Source: Loigolactobacillus rennini DSM 20253 (GTDB taxonomy: Bacteria > Bacillota > Bacilli > Lactobacillales > Lactobacillaceae). Taken from it: DNA of 64,000 bases. Where the stretch lies: contig NZ_AYYI01000038.1 in assembly GCF_001436505.1 (NCBI RefSeq), positions 41,694-105,693 on the forward strand. Direction: 5' to 3'. The notes beneath the pieces are model-generated. The model had not been told where the DNA came from. It ran no database searches and saw only the letters and a program-made list of their open reading frames with translations. The number at the start of each line of letters is the position of its first letter. Position 1 is the stretch's first letter. Below, piece after piece: positions 49,101 to 57,405 of the stretch. The translations under genes and the position numbers were made by a program.

Positions 49101-49744
49101 CTAAAACCCTCAACATAAAAATAAGTGTGGCTTAAATCTTGTTGAGTTAAATAATCACTTAAAGTCCCTAATAAATCCGTATTTTCAATGAAACGTCCTT
49201 GCATAGCTTGGCTAAATTGGGTATAGATCAGCGCTAAATCATGCACCTTAGCACCAATATCAGATTGCTGGTCTAATTCAGCAGCGATCTGTGTTAAATT
49301 TTCAGCAGTGATGCAACCAGTTTTTAAAGCCAACAATTGCCGTACAACCTGAGCAATAAAACCTGGCTGCGCTAATTCACCACGATAAATGGTTAATTTA
49401 TCCGCCAGATCTGCCATAATTTGGTATACCAGCATGTTTAACCCAGCTGCACCAATTCGTGGAATTTGGTAATAAGGCGTATTCTTCATAAAAAACCACG
49501 CTAACCGGGTAAACGAAAAAGCTTGTAACCGACTAGCTGCAAAAAAATCATCCTGATTGCCTTGATGCCGCTTAAGGTCCGTTAAAATATCAACTTCAGA
49601 ACTGAATTTAATGTGGTTGGGCACAATATAAAAAAACTGTCCTTTAGGATCAGCCTGCAACTGTTTTTGTAGCTGCCCAAGTACTGCTGCTCGCCGATCT
49701 GTACTGGCTGGACCCAATATAAATTTCAAGCTCAAATAATTCAC
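46172..49744 (-). CDS. rexB: ATP-dependent nuclease subunit B, RexB type
   Basis: 1190 residues. Partner of AddA. The N-terminal nucleotide loop is degenerate (FILGPASTDRRAAV instead of GxxGxGKT), and the C-terminal nuclease motif LGIVDYKSGVRKF is intact. The four cysteines that hold the iron-sulfur cluster in Bacillus AddB are missing; the final cluster region reads ALQYSPFKVIMQFD. Both are characters of lactococcal/lactobacillar RexB. First gene of the rexB-addA pair. Confidence 0.95.
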   Translation of the reverse strand: MNYLSLKFILGPASTDRRAAVLGQLQKQLQADPKGQFFYIVPNHIKFSSEVDILTDLKRHQGNQDDFFAASRLQAFSFTRLAWFFMKNTPYYQIPRIGAAGLNMLVYQIMADLADKLTIYRGELAQPGFIAQVVRQLLALKTGCITAENLTQIAAELDQQSDIGAKVHDLALIYTQFSQAMQGRFIENTDLLGTLSDYLTQQDLSHTYFYVEGFSQLTAQENQLLLTVMQKAAGLTVGLMLDQPYHQQVPQKQNLFFKSGQLYHRLYQAARSLHVTILKDEMVQQARVSPDLQRLENFWRLSTNGSRHLSHEQLADSKSIQVIQADTRQTEIRQVATQIRQMVALKGYRYQDFLVLTRHLADYETIIAPIFKTFNIPIFDDLQRHMTDHPLVELINALFAVKQHYYRYQDMMRLLKTELLLPEVAGKPMPNNAYRQAVDLTENVVLKYGFTGKQWLRKEDWQFYRFEDQDFGTETTKDQARSEQVNLIRRFVKKTLPPFFKKLDQAKTGQDAAQIIYNFLVKRGVVAQLQDWRDQALEAGDLVKAAEPEQTWQVFCKMLDEYVTILGQVPFHADDLLALLQVGFSGASYSQIPSTLDQVLVSETGITQTAMRKVVFMIGSTDQVMPDRLMNEQLLSDDDQASLAPYLAEGTYLADDALTQLSCEPFLNYKAFLTPQQQLIFTYPLNDDGVTLKLSPYVDRIQQHFQLPLQVVQTRPALTDRKIAPFVGSKRSTLTHLVQIARDAMAQKVQLSVPWLYIYRLLQQDDNYQALTENLLASLNYRNVPQKLQPEIVQALYGKTINTSISKLEEFYQNPYAYFLKYGLKLRERDVFELSPASAGEYYHMALDQLLRQIRQVGKKLSDLSVAEIDRLVDQILSQMIELPQFQVLTSSNRMAYLARQLAATIKQVAHALQRQSQRTQMAPFRTEVLFGHVGAEDGLKPLRFSLPKGRQVLVRGKIDRIDQMVLNDTAYLGIVDYKSGVRKFDFRDAYYGLALQMLTYLDAVLQNTASLIQNKQVKPKPAGALYLHLQNPKLKLKDVLRKGFEDALLAKNKYQGFLLNDAPLLENLDSDLAERTGSSKIYPLTKIKSGYSLHRSQLVTNEELNLLLKHDEALIKAAAAAIFAGNVALKPVKWPNNQTALQYSPFKVIMQFDAMLPENDYHHIAPIDRAQVIELLRKEKEENDGQKEN

Positions 49745-49897
49745 TCCCGCCCTGATAAAATTCTTGGTTTTAGTTTAACATATTTACTGATCAAAGAACA
49801 TTTGTTCGCTACTCTTTTACTAAAAATCAAGATAAAAAAACAAGGAACAATTCTTAAATGAATTGTTCCCTGTTCAAACATAAATTGACGAATTAAA

Positions 49898-50665
49898 TTA
49901 AAGTACCCGAACGCCAAAAGAAGGCATAAAGTAGTTGCTGACACTTTGTACTTCAACACTTTGGCCTGGCTGTGGTGCAGCAATGTATTGATTATTACCA
50001 ATATACAAAGCAACATGGTAAGTTGCACCAGCATTACCCCAGAATACTAAGTCACCAGCTTTAAGTTGGTTAACTGCAACATGTTGGCCAGCACTTTCTT
50101 GTGCAACAGTATTATGACCAACATTAACGCCAGCTTGCGCCAAAGCATATTGAGTTAACCCAGAACAGTCTAAACCAACACCTGGCGTAGCGCCACCCCA
50201 AGCATAAGGCACCCCAATTTGTGATTGCGCTGCTTTAATAGCAGTTTGAACTGCAGCACTAGAGGAAGTGTTAGCAGCAGCTGCAGGCGCTTGTTGCGTT
50301 TGCGTAGCAGCTTGCTGTTGTGCTTGAGCTTGTGAAGCTTGTGCCTGTGCTTTGTCTTGTTCTTCTTTAACGTCTAAATACTTACCTGGTACCCATTCAT
50401 TGTTACCAATGTTATACCAAGTTTCACCATCATGTTGTTTTTGACCCTCGATATTAACCGTTTGGTCTTTAACTAAATAGCGTACTGGTGATGGATTGTC
50501 TGAATTATCCCAAACAGTAGTAGCCCCTGGTTCATATGTAACGGTTCCGGTAGTTGCCGCTTCAACATCGGAAGTCGTTGCCATACTAAGGAGCGTCGCA
50601 CCTGCAATGCCAATTACACCGGCAGTAACACCCTTCACTAAATTTCCTTTATTCATAGTTGTCAT
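49898..50665 (-). CDS. Secreted NlpC/P60 peptidoglycan hydrolase
   Basis: 255 residues from ATG 50665 (GAGGGG ahead; upstream in-frame codons lie in the promoter). Signal peptide about 1-35 (GVTAGVIGIAGATLLSMATT..VEAA). Then an SH3-like wall-binding segment TVTYEPGATTVWDN..VPGKYLDV, a Gln/Ala-rich linker and a C-terminal NlpC/P60 endopeptidase with the Cys in LDCSGLTQYALA, His in TYHVALYIG and a third polar residue in YIAAPQPG. It cleaves stem peptides in the wall. A WalR-like box lies upstream. Confidence 0.93.
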   Translation of the reverse strand: MTTMNKGNLVKGVTAGVIGIAGATLLSMATTSDVEAATTGTVTYEPGATTVWDNSDNPSPVRYLVKDQTVNIEGQKQHDGETWYNIGNNEWVPGKYLDVKEEQDKAQAQASQAQAQQQAATQTQQAPAAAANTSSSAAVQTAIKAAQSQIGVPYAWGGATPGVGLDCSGLTQYALAQAGVNVGHNTVAQESAGQHVAVNQLKAGDLVFWGNAGATYHVALYIGNNQYIAAPQPGQSVEVQSVSNYFMPSFGVRVL

Positions 50666-50699
50666 GTGTGTAAACCCCTCAATAATATTATCATTTTCA

Positions 50700-50762
50700 C
50701 TAGATTTATCATAAAGCATTGAAATTACAGCGCAATTACTCGCATATAACAACTTTGTTACA
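50700..50762 (-). promoter_or_regulatory. Promoter of the NlpC/P60 gene with WalR-like box
   Basis: On the minus strand TGTAACAAAGTTGTTAT (50762-50746) fits the WalR consensus TGTWAH-N5-TGTWAH in both halves. Downstream TTGCGC and TATGAT, 16 bases apart, are a possible -35 and -10. The rest of 50666-50991 holds AT-rich sequence and the terminator at 50942-50973. Confidence 0.55.
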
Positions 50763-50941
50763 TTTGTCATAAAGTGTAATTGTAGCCGTCAACAACGTCT
50801 TTATAAATAATTAATCAATTAAAATTTTATTTAAAAATGGCTTTAAAATGAGAATTAATTAATAAAAAGGGAAACTGAATTACTTTTATTTGTTAATCCC
50901 CCCAGAAGCAACCCGAATCTAACAAATTATCAATGGCATAC

Positions 50942-50973
50942 AAAAAAGCAGCGGCAATTGCCGTTGCTTTTTT
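50942..50973. terminator. Terminator between the 89-residue gene and the NlpC/P60 promoter
   Basis: AAAAAAGCAGCGGCAA pairs with TTGCCGTTGCTTTTTT with one G-T pair and A/T runs on both sides. It would end the leftward gene at 50992-51261. Confidence 0.85.
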
Positions 50974-50991
50974 CTGGGTCGCCCTTAGTTA

Positions 50992-51261
50992 TCACTTTAG
51001 ATGTTTACGGAGATAAACTAATAGCTGCGCCTCATTTGCGAAAACCCGAGGCCGTTTCTGCCCATGTAAACGCAAATCAATCTGATTTACTTTCATTCGT
51101 CCGGTCCATGTATAGCTATATTGAACGATATAACGGTTATTCAAATGATTCTTGCCGAACTTCAAAACGTAATAGTTTTCCGGCGCGACTAAGGGTGAAA
51201 GATATTTTTTCTTATAGTGAAACCCATTTGCTTTAAGAAAATTTTTGGTTTTTCTAAGCAT
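50992..51261 (-). CDS. Small basic protein of unknown function
   Basis: 89 residues, rich in Lys, Arg and Tyr: MLRKTKNFLKANGFHYKKKY at the start, YVLKFGKNHLNNRYIVQYSY in the middle. ATG with AAGGTGG ahead, followed by a terminator. A 92-codon frame on the opposite strand is rejected because it lacks those signals. No family recognised. Confidence 0.65.
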   Translation of the reverse strand: MLRKTKNFLKANGFHYKKKYLSPLVAPENYYVLKFGKNHLNNRYIVQYSYTWTGRMKVNQIDLRLHGQKRPRVFANEAQLLVYLRKHLK

Positions 51262-51323
51262 TTCATCGCCACCTTATGTCTATTATCATACAAGAAAGCA
51301 CCAGCAAAAGCTAGCCAAAACCA

Positions 51324-52490
51324 TTAACTAAACAATTTATCTAAATGCTTTGCATCTTGTTTCCGATTACTACCAACTTCATCTTTACTGCCAGTTAAGT
51401 TAGTCAAAAAATTCCAAAATGGAAGTTGAATTCCCAAATCTGGTGCGTCCGCTGCACTAATTTGGTAACGAATTTGATCTTCAGCACCGGCCATCACTTT
51501 TTGGACCCAATGCGGTTCAGCCAAGCTTTCTTGACCTAATGCAGCTAACGGAATACCAGTAGCCATCACCTTTTCTACTTCAGCTGGTGTCCGTAAATTA
51601 CCTACTGAAATCAGCGGTAAATCAACACCGGCAGCAGCTTGAATCTTCTTAATCAAAGGTTCAGAATCACTTTTATCGTTTAAAGACGTCCGCCATGCAT
51701 TTCCCATGGAAACATGCAGGTAATCTAATTGTTGTTGTCGTAAAACTTTTACAAAAGCTAATGTATCTTCGATTCGAATTCCTGGCTCTTCAATCTCTTC
51801 TGGTGATAAACGATAGCCTAATAAAAATGGTTTGACCGCATATTTTTGAATCACTTGTTTTGCCAGTTGAATAACCGCCAATGGAAAGGCCATCCGCTTC
51901 TCAAGACTGCCACCCCAGCGATCATCACGCCGGTTAGAATGTGGTGAAAAGAATTGCTGTAACAGGTATGTGTTAGCACCATGTAATTCTACACCATCAA
52001 AGCCTGCTTGAATAGCCCGTTGAACTGCACTACCAAAATCAGCAATGGTTTGCTCTACTTCTTCATCAGTTAGCGCACGAGGTGTTTCAGCACCAGGCCG
52101 TACAGCAGGAATCGCACTAGCACTAACTGGTTGGTAACCTCGCAACACTTGGCTATTACTCATTCGACCTGCTGAAAAGATCTGAAGTACCGCCTTGGTA
52201 CCATTTTGATGAATAGCATGTGCAACACGAGACAAGCTAGGAATAAACTGGTCAGCAGCAGCGCTAAGTTCACCCTCAAATCCCTTACCTAGTGCGTTAA
52301 CGTTAGCAACTGGCGTAATAAAAAGACCAGCCCCACCGGTGTGAATCCTAAAATAATCAATTTCATCCTGTGTGACGTTACCGTCATGGAAGCTCATTGT
52401 TTCAGTCATCGGCGGAATAACAATCCGATTTTTCAAGGTTACGCCAGAGCGAAATTTATAAGTATTTAAGAATTGATAGTTTGCCATCAT
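51324..52490 (-). CDS. NADH-dependent flavin oxidoreductase, Old Yellow Enzyme family
   Basis: 388 residues from ATG 52490 (GGAAAG ahead). FMN-binding TIM barrel: LKNRIVIPPMTETMS, FDGVELHGANTYLLQQFFSPHSNRR with the His-Asn substrate pair (HGAN), and the phosphate site LISVGNLRTPAEVE. This group reduces activated alkenes or nitro compounds with NAD(P)H. The C-terminus is slightly longer than the bare barrel. Single gene; substrate unknown. Confidence 0.9.
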   Translation of the reverse strand: MMANYQFLNTYKFRSGVTLKNRIVIPPMTETMSFHDGNVTQDEIDYFRIHTGGAGLFITPVANVNALGKGFEGELSAAADQFIPSLSRVAHAIHQNGTKAVLQIFSAGRMSNSQVLRGYQPVSASAIPAVRPGAETPRALTDEEVEQTIADFGSAVQRAIQAGFDGVELHGANTYLLQQFFSPHSNRRDDRWGGSLEKRMAFPLAVIQLAKQVIQKYAVKPFLLGYRLSPEEIEEPGIRIEDTLAFVKVLRQQQLDYLHVSMGNAWRTSLNDKSDSEPLIKKIQAAAGVDLPLISVGNLRTPAEVEKVMATGIPLAALGQESLAEPHWVQKVMAGAEDQIRYQISAADAPDLGIQLPFWNFLTNLTGSKDEVGSNRKQDAKHLDKLFS

Positions 52491-52613
52491 TAAAACTTCT
52501 TTCCGTATTAAAGTAACTGTAACTTTGCTTATTACATTAAAATGATAACGCAAACATGCTCAACCTGTAAAGCAATTTGCTCAGTTAAAAACTTGTCGGC
52601 AACATACTAAGTT

Positions 52614-52847
52614 TTAAATCATGTCCCAAGTGATTTGTTCATCTGGCGCAACAGTATTTGCTGGCGATACTGAACACCCATTTGCTTTACTAGTATCAAT
52701 GATACTGCCCGCTATTTGAATCAGTTGTTTTTCCTTAAAAGCTGCAATCGCTGCTTTTTGTGCTAGTTCAGTCGAATCAAATTGTTTATGGTAGCTAGCA
52801 CGAACGCCGCCATTGAAATAAAAACTAATCTGGTAAAATTTATTCAC
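52614..52847 (-). CDS. Small hypothetical protein
   Basis: 77 residues from GTG 52847 (AAGGAG eight bases ahead). Begins MNKFYQISFYFNGGVRASYH and ends QITWDMI; mixed alpha/beta in appearance, without membrane segment. No family recognised. It lies 34 bp before a membrane-protein gene on its upstream side, so the two may share a transcript. Confidence 0.6.
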   Translation of the reverse strand: MNKFYQISFYFNGGVRASYHKQFDSTELAQKAAIAAFKEKQLIQIAGSIIDTSKANGCSVSPANTVAPDEQITWDMI

Positions 52848-52881
52848 TATAATTGCTCCTTACTGCATTATTATTTATGCC

Positions 52882-53355
52882 TTAACGATCAATCCCGTTA
52901 ACTACATGAATTAAATCATCTTGCCCATTATAAAATGAACCAATTGCGCCATAGGCACACAGCAAAACTAACCAACTACGAACTTCAATAATAACTAAGT
53001 AGCGTGGCACAATGACTGTCAAAAAGAACGCCAGCATCACACCGATTGTCAAATTCAGCCAACCGGGAACACCTAAAAAGCCTTTCAATGTGCCATGCCA
53101 ATGATCTGGTGTCACATCAGATTGTTCAAGCGTAACCTTTTTAACTAAACATTGCCACAAATAATTAAAGATAACTGCTACAATCAAAGCTGTCAACAAT
53201 AGCGCAAAACTGTTTAGTGGCAGCTGTAACAAATTGTTCCGGTATCCCAAACGAATCGTTTTTTGCAACATTACAATCCAGAAAAAATCAAATAAAATTA
53301 GTGGCAATAAATACATAAAAAAGTAAGCCACCAATTTATTAAACCTCGTTTTCAC
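52882..53355 (-). CDS. Membrane protein of unknown function
   Basis: 157 residues with four to five hydrophobic segments (YFFMYLLPLILFDFFWIVML, FALLLTALIVAVIFNYLW, LNLTIGVMLAFFLTVIVP, SWLVLLCAYGAIGSFYNG). No conserved motif recognised. Part of a run of small leftward genes between 52.6 and 53.6 kb. Confidence 0.7.
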   Translation of the reverse strand: MKTRFNKLVAYFFMYLLPLILFDFFWIVMLQKTIRLGYRNNLLQLPLNSFALLLTALIVAVIFNYLWQCLVKKVTLEQSDVTPDHWHGTLKGFLGVPGWLNLTIGVMLAFFLTVIVPRYLVIIEVRSWLVLLCAYGAIGSFYNGQDDLIHVVNGIDR

Positions 53356-53382
53356 ACTGCTATCCTCACTTCATTATTCAGC

Positions 53383-53592
53383 CTAATGCCGGTACTTTAA
53401 CTGCTTTGTCTGTTCTTTTACCAAAGCTTTCTTTTCATGAAGCGTTGCATACTTAAACATTCCATGAATAAATAAAGCAATTGGAATAACATGAATAACT
53501 GCTAATGGTAATAAAATCCGAGGATGAGTTAATAAGAAATGATGTCCTGCCATTGGTTGACACTTAGCTGCTTTTGCTTTTTCTTTAAACAT
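53383..53592 (-). CDS. Small single-span membrane protein
   Basis: 69 residues: basic N-terminus MFKEKAKAAKCQ, one hydrophobic segment ILLPLAVIHVIPIALFIHG and a Lys-rich tail. Starts at ATG 53592 with GGAAAG-type ribosome binding site. 27 bp upstream of the larger membrane-protein gene, so probably the first gene of a small operon. Function unknown. Confidence 0.65.
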   Translation of the reverse strand: MFKEKAKAAKCQPMAGHHFLLTHPRILLPLAVIHVIPIALFIHGMFKYATLHEKKALVKEQTKQLKYRH

Positions 53593-53657
53593 TTGTGCCC
53601 GCTTCCTTTCCAGACAAAACTCACTCAGTTACAGCTTCATTGTACCATCTTAAACGA

Positions 53658-54572
53658 TTAGCCGATAGCCCGATCCACTGGATAAGTAAGCTGCTTTTGT
53701 CGATAAAACTGTTTTATCAAATCAGTTTGTTGCGTTAAAGTCCATTCTAATAGCCTTACCATTTCTGTATCACTAAATAGTTGCCGCGGTAACACAACAG
53801 CATGACAACGCTGGGTAAAAGCGCTTGTAATATCAGTAGTGGATAAATGATAAGTTGTCATGAGTTCTTGTAACATCACATAATAAAAAGGCTCGATTTT
53901 ATAAGACGTTGTCGGCCATTTTAAACTAGTGCCAGTAATGGGCTGCCCCTGTGCTAATCCAGCCAATTTTAAACGAATACAATCTAAAAGCGCATTTAGC
54001 GCGGTACCAAACAAATGGTTTTGCCAAGCCGTCTGAAACCGTAAATGATTCAAAAAATATTGCTGTGGCCAATTATTTCGCAGATTAGCCTGCGCGGCAA
54101 CTAAAAGCCAAGTCAAGGTGTCATACTCATTCAAATCAAGTGGTAAATGTGCTTGCTGAGCTGCTGCAAAATCGATGATACCAGAAACATAATGTTGGTG
54201 CACCCACCAAACAAATTGATTTTGCTGCACTAAATGTTTACCGGAATTTGTCAACAAATAAAACGTTTGTGGAAATTGATGTTCTAACGTTGTCTGCGGA
54301 ATGGTTTGTTGCAGCCGCGCGATTAATTGTGCTTTGCGTCCACTAATTTTAAGTTGGTAGCGTCGTAATAATTGTCTTAAAGAAACCACCGTTAAATTTT
54401 GCAAACTAATCTCTGGAGCGACAGCAGTAAACAAAACACCTTGCTGTTGAAATTCTCTTAACCAAGTACTAGGATCAACGCGATACCGCTGCCGCCAAAA
54501 GGTCTGTGATAGCTGAAATGAGGTAGGTTGCCGATCTACTAACATTAACGCTAAAATTTTCACTGCCAACAA
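53658..54572 (-). CDS. SAP-domain-containing protein of unknown function
   Basis: 304 residues from a TTG at 54572 with AAAGGTGA upstream; no ATG fits better. Residues about 55-95 (LTVVSLRQLLRRYQLKISGRKAQLIARLQQTIP) form a SAP-like helix-extended loop-helix fold, usually a DNA-binding motif. The rest is Gln- and Leu-rich, helical, with no catalytic pattern I can name. Many lactobacilli carry SAP proteins of this kind with unknown role. Confidence 0.7.
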   Translation of the reverse strand: MLAVKILALMLVDRQPTSFQLSQTFWRQRYRVDPSTWLREFQQQGVLFTAVAPEISLQNLTVVSLRQLLRRYQLKISGRKAQLIARLQQTIPQTTLEHQFPQTFYLLTNSGKHLVQQNQFVWWVHQHYVSGIIDFAAAQQAHLPLDLNEYDTLTWLLVAAQANLRNNWPQQYFLNHLRFQTAWQNHLFGTALNALLDCIRLKLAGLAQGQPITGTSLKWPTTSYKIEPFYYVMLQELMTTYHLSTTDITSAFTQRCHAVVLPRQLFSDTEMVRLLEWTLTQQTDLIKQFYRQKQLTYPVDRAIG

Positions 54573-54654
54573 TTGCGATCACCTTTACAAATTGATTATG
54601 TTTTAAATTATAGTGTCTATTGGACTATAATCAAGCAATTTGTAGTCATCTTTC

Positions 54655-55110
54655 TCAGACAGTTTGCGTGGTATAAGCAGGTTGTTCCTCAACCTTGCCC
54701 GTTGGTTTACGCTTGGTTGCTTTAACTTGCGTTTTCTTTTGTTTAGCTTGTAAATTCAATGATAAAATGCCAAAAACCGCAAACGGCAGCGTTAAAAACG
54801 CTTCCAATCCATAGATTGCTAAAGCAACCATTTTTACTGTGGGTTCAAATTGGGATAAACGACTAACATGATGCCGCGCATGCCGTTTAACGTGCTTAAC
54901 CGCATGCCCAGTTCGCGATGGTTTACGTCGTTTATATTGCAACCCACTGCCCATTTTACCTTTTTTTCCAGTTTCTCCATCATCTAACTCACTGACAACA
55001 GTAATTTGCTCATTATAAATTGGCGTATTCGGAAAAAAAGTCACGATTGCAACAAATTGCAACGCTAAAAAAACCAAGTAAAGAAATAGCGCATTATGTC
55101 GATCGATCAT
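54655..55110 (-). CDS. Two-span membrane protein with very basic central loop
   Basis: 151 residues from ATG 55110 (GGAGGGAG ahead). Membrane segments at about 7-27 and 98-120 flank a loop rich in Lys, Arg and His (YKRRKPSRTGHAVKHVKRHA). Basic cytoplasmic-type tail follows. No family recognised. Separate from the fluC pair, 80 bp away. Confidence 0.65.
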   Translation of the reverse strand: MIDRHNALFLYLVFLALQFVAIVTFFPNTPIYNEQITVVSELDDGETGKKGKMGSGLQYKRRKPSRTGHAVKHVKRHARHHVSRLSQFEPTVKMVALAIYGLEAFLTLPFAVFGILSLNLQAKQKKTQVKATKRKPTGKVEEQPAYTTQTV

Positions 55111-55190
55111 GTTGCTCCCTCCAAAATTCTTGTAAAGGCTATCATAACAGATAAACATAACAGTCACATAAATAACTCATGAGAGCTTGC

Positions 55191-55550
55191 TCATTTTATA
55201 AAAGCGATCCCAAAACCTAGCGCTGCGGCAAACAGACTACCCAAATAACTGAACACACCATAACTTAATGCTAGCTTGTAACGTTGTTGTTGCCAAAGAT
55301 GAAGCAACTCCGCATTAAACGTCGAAAAAGTCGTATACCCACCGAGAATGCCGGTTCCTAAAAATAAAACTACCGGTGCACTTAACTGCTGCCCAAAAAG
55401 AAAGGCTAATAAAAAACTACCCGTCACATTTAAAAACAACGTGACAATCGGAAATGCATGCTGCCAATAACGTTTGCCCACTTCACCCAGGTGATAACGG
55501 CAGCAAGCACCTAATGCCGCACCACTTCCTACTAATAAACAATTAATCAT
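55191..55550 (-). CDS. fluC: Fluoride channel FluC (CrcB), subunit 2
   Basis: 119 residues from ATG 55550 (AGGTGA ahead). Four-helix fluoride exporter half: GSGAALGACCRYHLG, FLGTGILGGYTTFSTFNAE with the conserved GxxGGxTTFSTF loop. Start overlaps the end of the first fluC by 8 bp. Paired fluC genes make dual-topology heterodimeric channels. Confidence 0.92.
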   Translation of the reverse strand: MINCLLVGSGAALGACCRYHLGEVGKRYWQHAFPIVTLFLNVTGSFLLAFLFGQQLSAPVVLFLGTGILGGYTTFSTFNAELLHLWQQQRYKLALSYGVFSYLGSLFAAALGFGIAFIK

Positions 55551-55917
55551 GTGCATTCACCTGCTGTTGTTGTGCAACTAATAATCCAGCACCACCAAAA
55601 ATCAACCCACCGAGTAAACTACAACTAACATATAAAAGTGCCAAGCCATATTGTTGCGCGTTAATAAATTGTATTGTTTCAACACTAAAAGTAGAAAATG
55701 TTGTAAAAGCACCCATAAAACCAGTCCCAGCCCCTAACACAAATCGCTTCGGTAATGGTAAAATGCGTGCTAAATAGTCTGTCAACCAGATAAGTAAAAA
55801 GCACCCGATTAAATTAGCCATTAAAGTTCCCCAAGGAAAAGCCGTTGTTAGACCACTTAATAAATAACGACAACTGCCACCTAAAAAAGCTGCAATCGCG
55901 ACAACCAAGTAATTCAT
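55543..55917 (-). CDS. fluC: Fluoride channel FluC (CrcB), subunit 1
   Basis: 124 residues from ATG 55917 (AGGAGG ahead). LGGSCRYLLSG and VLGAGTGFMGAFTTFSTFSVE carry the FluC signature including the phenylalanine-box region. Four hydrophobic segments. Upstream gene of the pair. I see no fluoride riboswitch pattern in the short upstream region. Confidence 0.92.
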   Translation of the reverse strand: MNYLVVAIAAFLGGSCRYLLSGLTTAFPWGTLMANLIGCFLLIWLTDYLARILPLPKRFVLGAGTGFMGAFTTFSTFSVETIQFINAQQYGLALLYVSCSLLGGLIFGGAGLLVAQQQQVNAHD

Positions 55918-56085
55918 TTTATTCCTCCTAAAACACATCGTCCTTACTTTTTATTATCTACCCTAAAAAATATTTTGGCAACTTATTTTCTTGTAAAATG
56001 GTTAAACATTCGTGAACTTACAGACAGCCGCTTGGTTTTCTGCTACACTCATAACAGATTTGACCATGATTTTGGAGGAACATTA

Positions 56086-56736
56086 ATGAGCACATTGATT
56101 GATTTTATTCTAAACATCGACAGTCATTTAGTGACCATTGTCAATACTTTTGGTAATTCAACTTACTTTATCCTGTTTGCCATTATCTTTATTGAAACAG
56201 GTGCCGTCATTCTACCTTTCTTACCCGGCGATTCCCTGTTATTTGCTGCCAGTGCACTAGCAGCTAATCCAGATTATCAACTCAGCAATGGGTTATTTGT
56301 TGTGCTTTTTCTAATTGCTTGTATTGCTGGTGACTCTGCCAACTTTTGGATTGGCCGTAACGCGGAGCGGATTTTATCTCGTTATCGTTGGTTTAGGCGT
56401 TTTATCAACGAAGATAGTTTGGCAAAAGGACAAGCTTTTTTTAACAAACATGGGGCAATTTCAATTATTTTAGCCCGTTTTATGCCCATTATTCGGACTT
56501 TTGTACCATTTGTTGCTGCCGGTTCCGGCTTTTCTTACCGGCGTTTCATCCGGTATAATCTAACCGCTTGTGTGTCGTGGGTAGCTTTATGTTGCGGTGC
56601 TGGCTACTTCTTTGGCAACATTCCCGTGGTTAAAGCACACTTCTCTGCAATTATTTTAGGTATCATTGCAGTTTCCCTATTACCAGCAATTATTGGTTTC
56701 CTAAAAACTCGTTTCAGCGCTAAAGAAGTCGATTAA
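56086..56736 (+). CDS. DedA-family membrane protein
   Basis: 216 residues from ATG 56086 (GGAGGAAC ahead; a longer upstream frame is not supported). DedA/VTT domain: [65 protein letters not shown]-like and [12 protein letters not shown]. Members act as lipid scramblases/flippases, e.g. for undecaprenyl phosphate. Ends at a terminator. Confidence 0.93.
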   Translation: [216 protein letters not shown]

Positions 56737-56763
56737 CTTAATATTATCTAAAAATAAAGCATA

Positions 56764-56794
56764 AAAAAATGAGGTCAATGACCTCATTTTTTAT
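56764..56794. terminator. Terminator between dedA and a convergent GNAT gene
   Basis: AAAAATGAGGTCA pairs with TGACCTCATTTTT with a tiny loop, T/A runs on both sides. Serves both genes. Confidence 0.9.
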
Positions 56795-56808
56795 TAATTT
56801 CATTACAG

Positions 56809-57405
56809 TTAAGTTCGAGCAGCAGTTGCAAGAACACGTGTTAGTGCAAGTTGCATGTGATAATACTGATGATCACCAATCATAGTGGTGCCAATTGTCT
56901 TAAATCCATGCCGCTGGTACAAGCGTTTTGCACCGGGATTAGCAAAATCGACATTGAGTCCAATTTTAGTCAGCCCACTAGTTTTCATATAATGTGGCAA
57001 TGCTTTTAAGAGTTGACTACCCACACCTTGACCTTGATACGCTGGATCAACGGCGATCGAGTCTAAATACCACTCTTGGTTAAAAGCTTCCTGGTCTAGT
57101 TCTAATGGCTTACCGGCAAAACTTGGTACTTGTTGCGAAACGGTGCTTAGTACGGTATCAATCTTAGCCTCATTCTTGTCTGGATAACCAAAAGCAACGC
57201 CGGCAATTTGTTGGTTGATGACGGCCACCACGGTAGTTGCCGCGCCGCTTAAATAAGTGCGGGTGCGGTAAGCTGCCCTGATGACCTTGAGTAAGTCACC
57301 TTCAGGAACGTCCTCCAGCTCATCTAGTTCCATTTCATCATAGATCAAATTGATTAGCGGTGCTATCTGACCAGCATCATCTGCTGTTGCTTCACGTATA
57401 ATCAC
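56809..57405 (-). CDS. GNAT-family N-acetyltransferase
   Basis: 198 residues. Acetyl-CoA-binding motif A: IAVDPAYQGQGVGSQLLKAL, followed by LNVDFANPGAKRLYQRHGF. The N-terminus MIIREATADDAGQIAPLIN is typical. AAGGAG precedes the ATG. Substrate cannot be predicted. Confidence 0.9.
   Translation of the reverse strand: MIIREATADDAGQIAPLINLIYDEMELDELEDVPEGDLLKVIRAAYRTRTYLSGAATTVVAVINQQIAGVAFGYPDKNEAKIDTVLSTVSQQVPSFAGKPLELDQEAFNQEWYLDSIAVDPAYQGQGVGSQLLKALPHYMKTSGLTKIGLNVDFANPGAKRLYQRHGFKTIGTTMIGDHQYYHMQLALTRVLATAART

Noticed and set aside
49741..50034. 97-codon leftward frame overlapping the NlpC/P60 gene end
   Set aside because: Out of frame with the clear NlpC/P60 domain and reads the opposite phase of it; no start signal.
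50958..51236. 92-codon plus-strand frame opposite the small basic gene
   Set aside because: Begins inside a terminator and has no ribosome binding site; the minus-strand frame has both start signal and terminator.
55918..55975. Fluoride riboswitch upstream of the fluC pair
   Set aside because: The region is short and lacks the conserved pseudoknot pattern as far as can be judged by eye.
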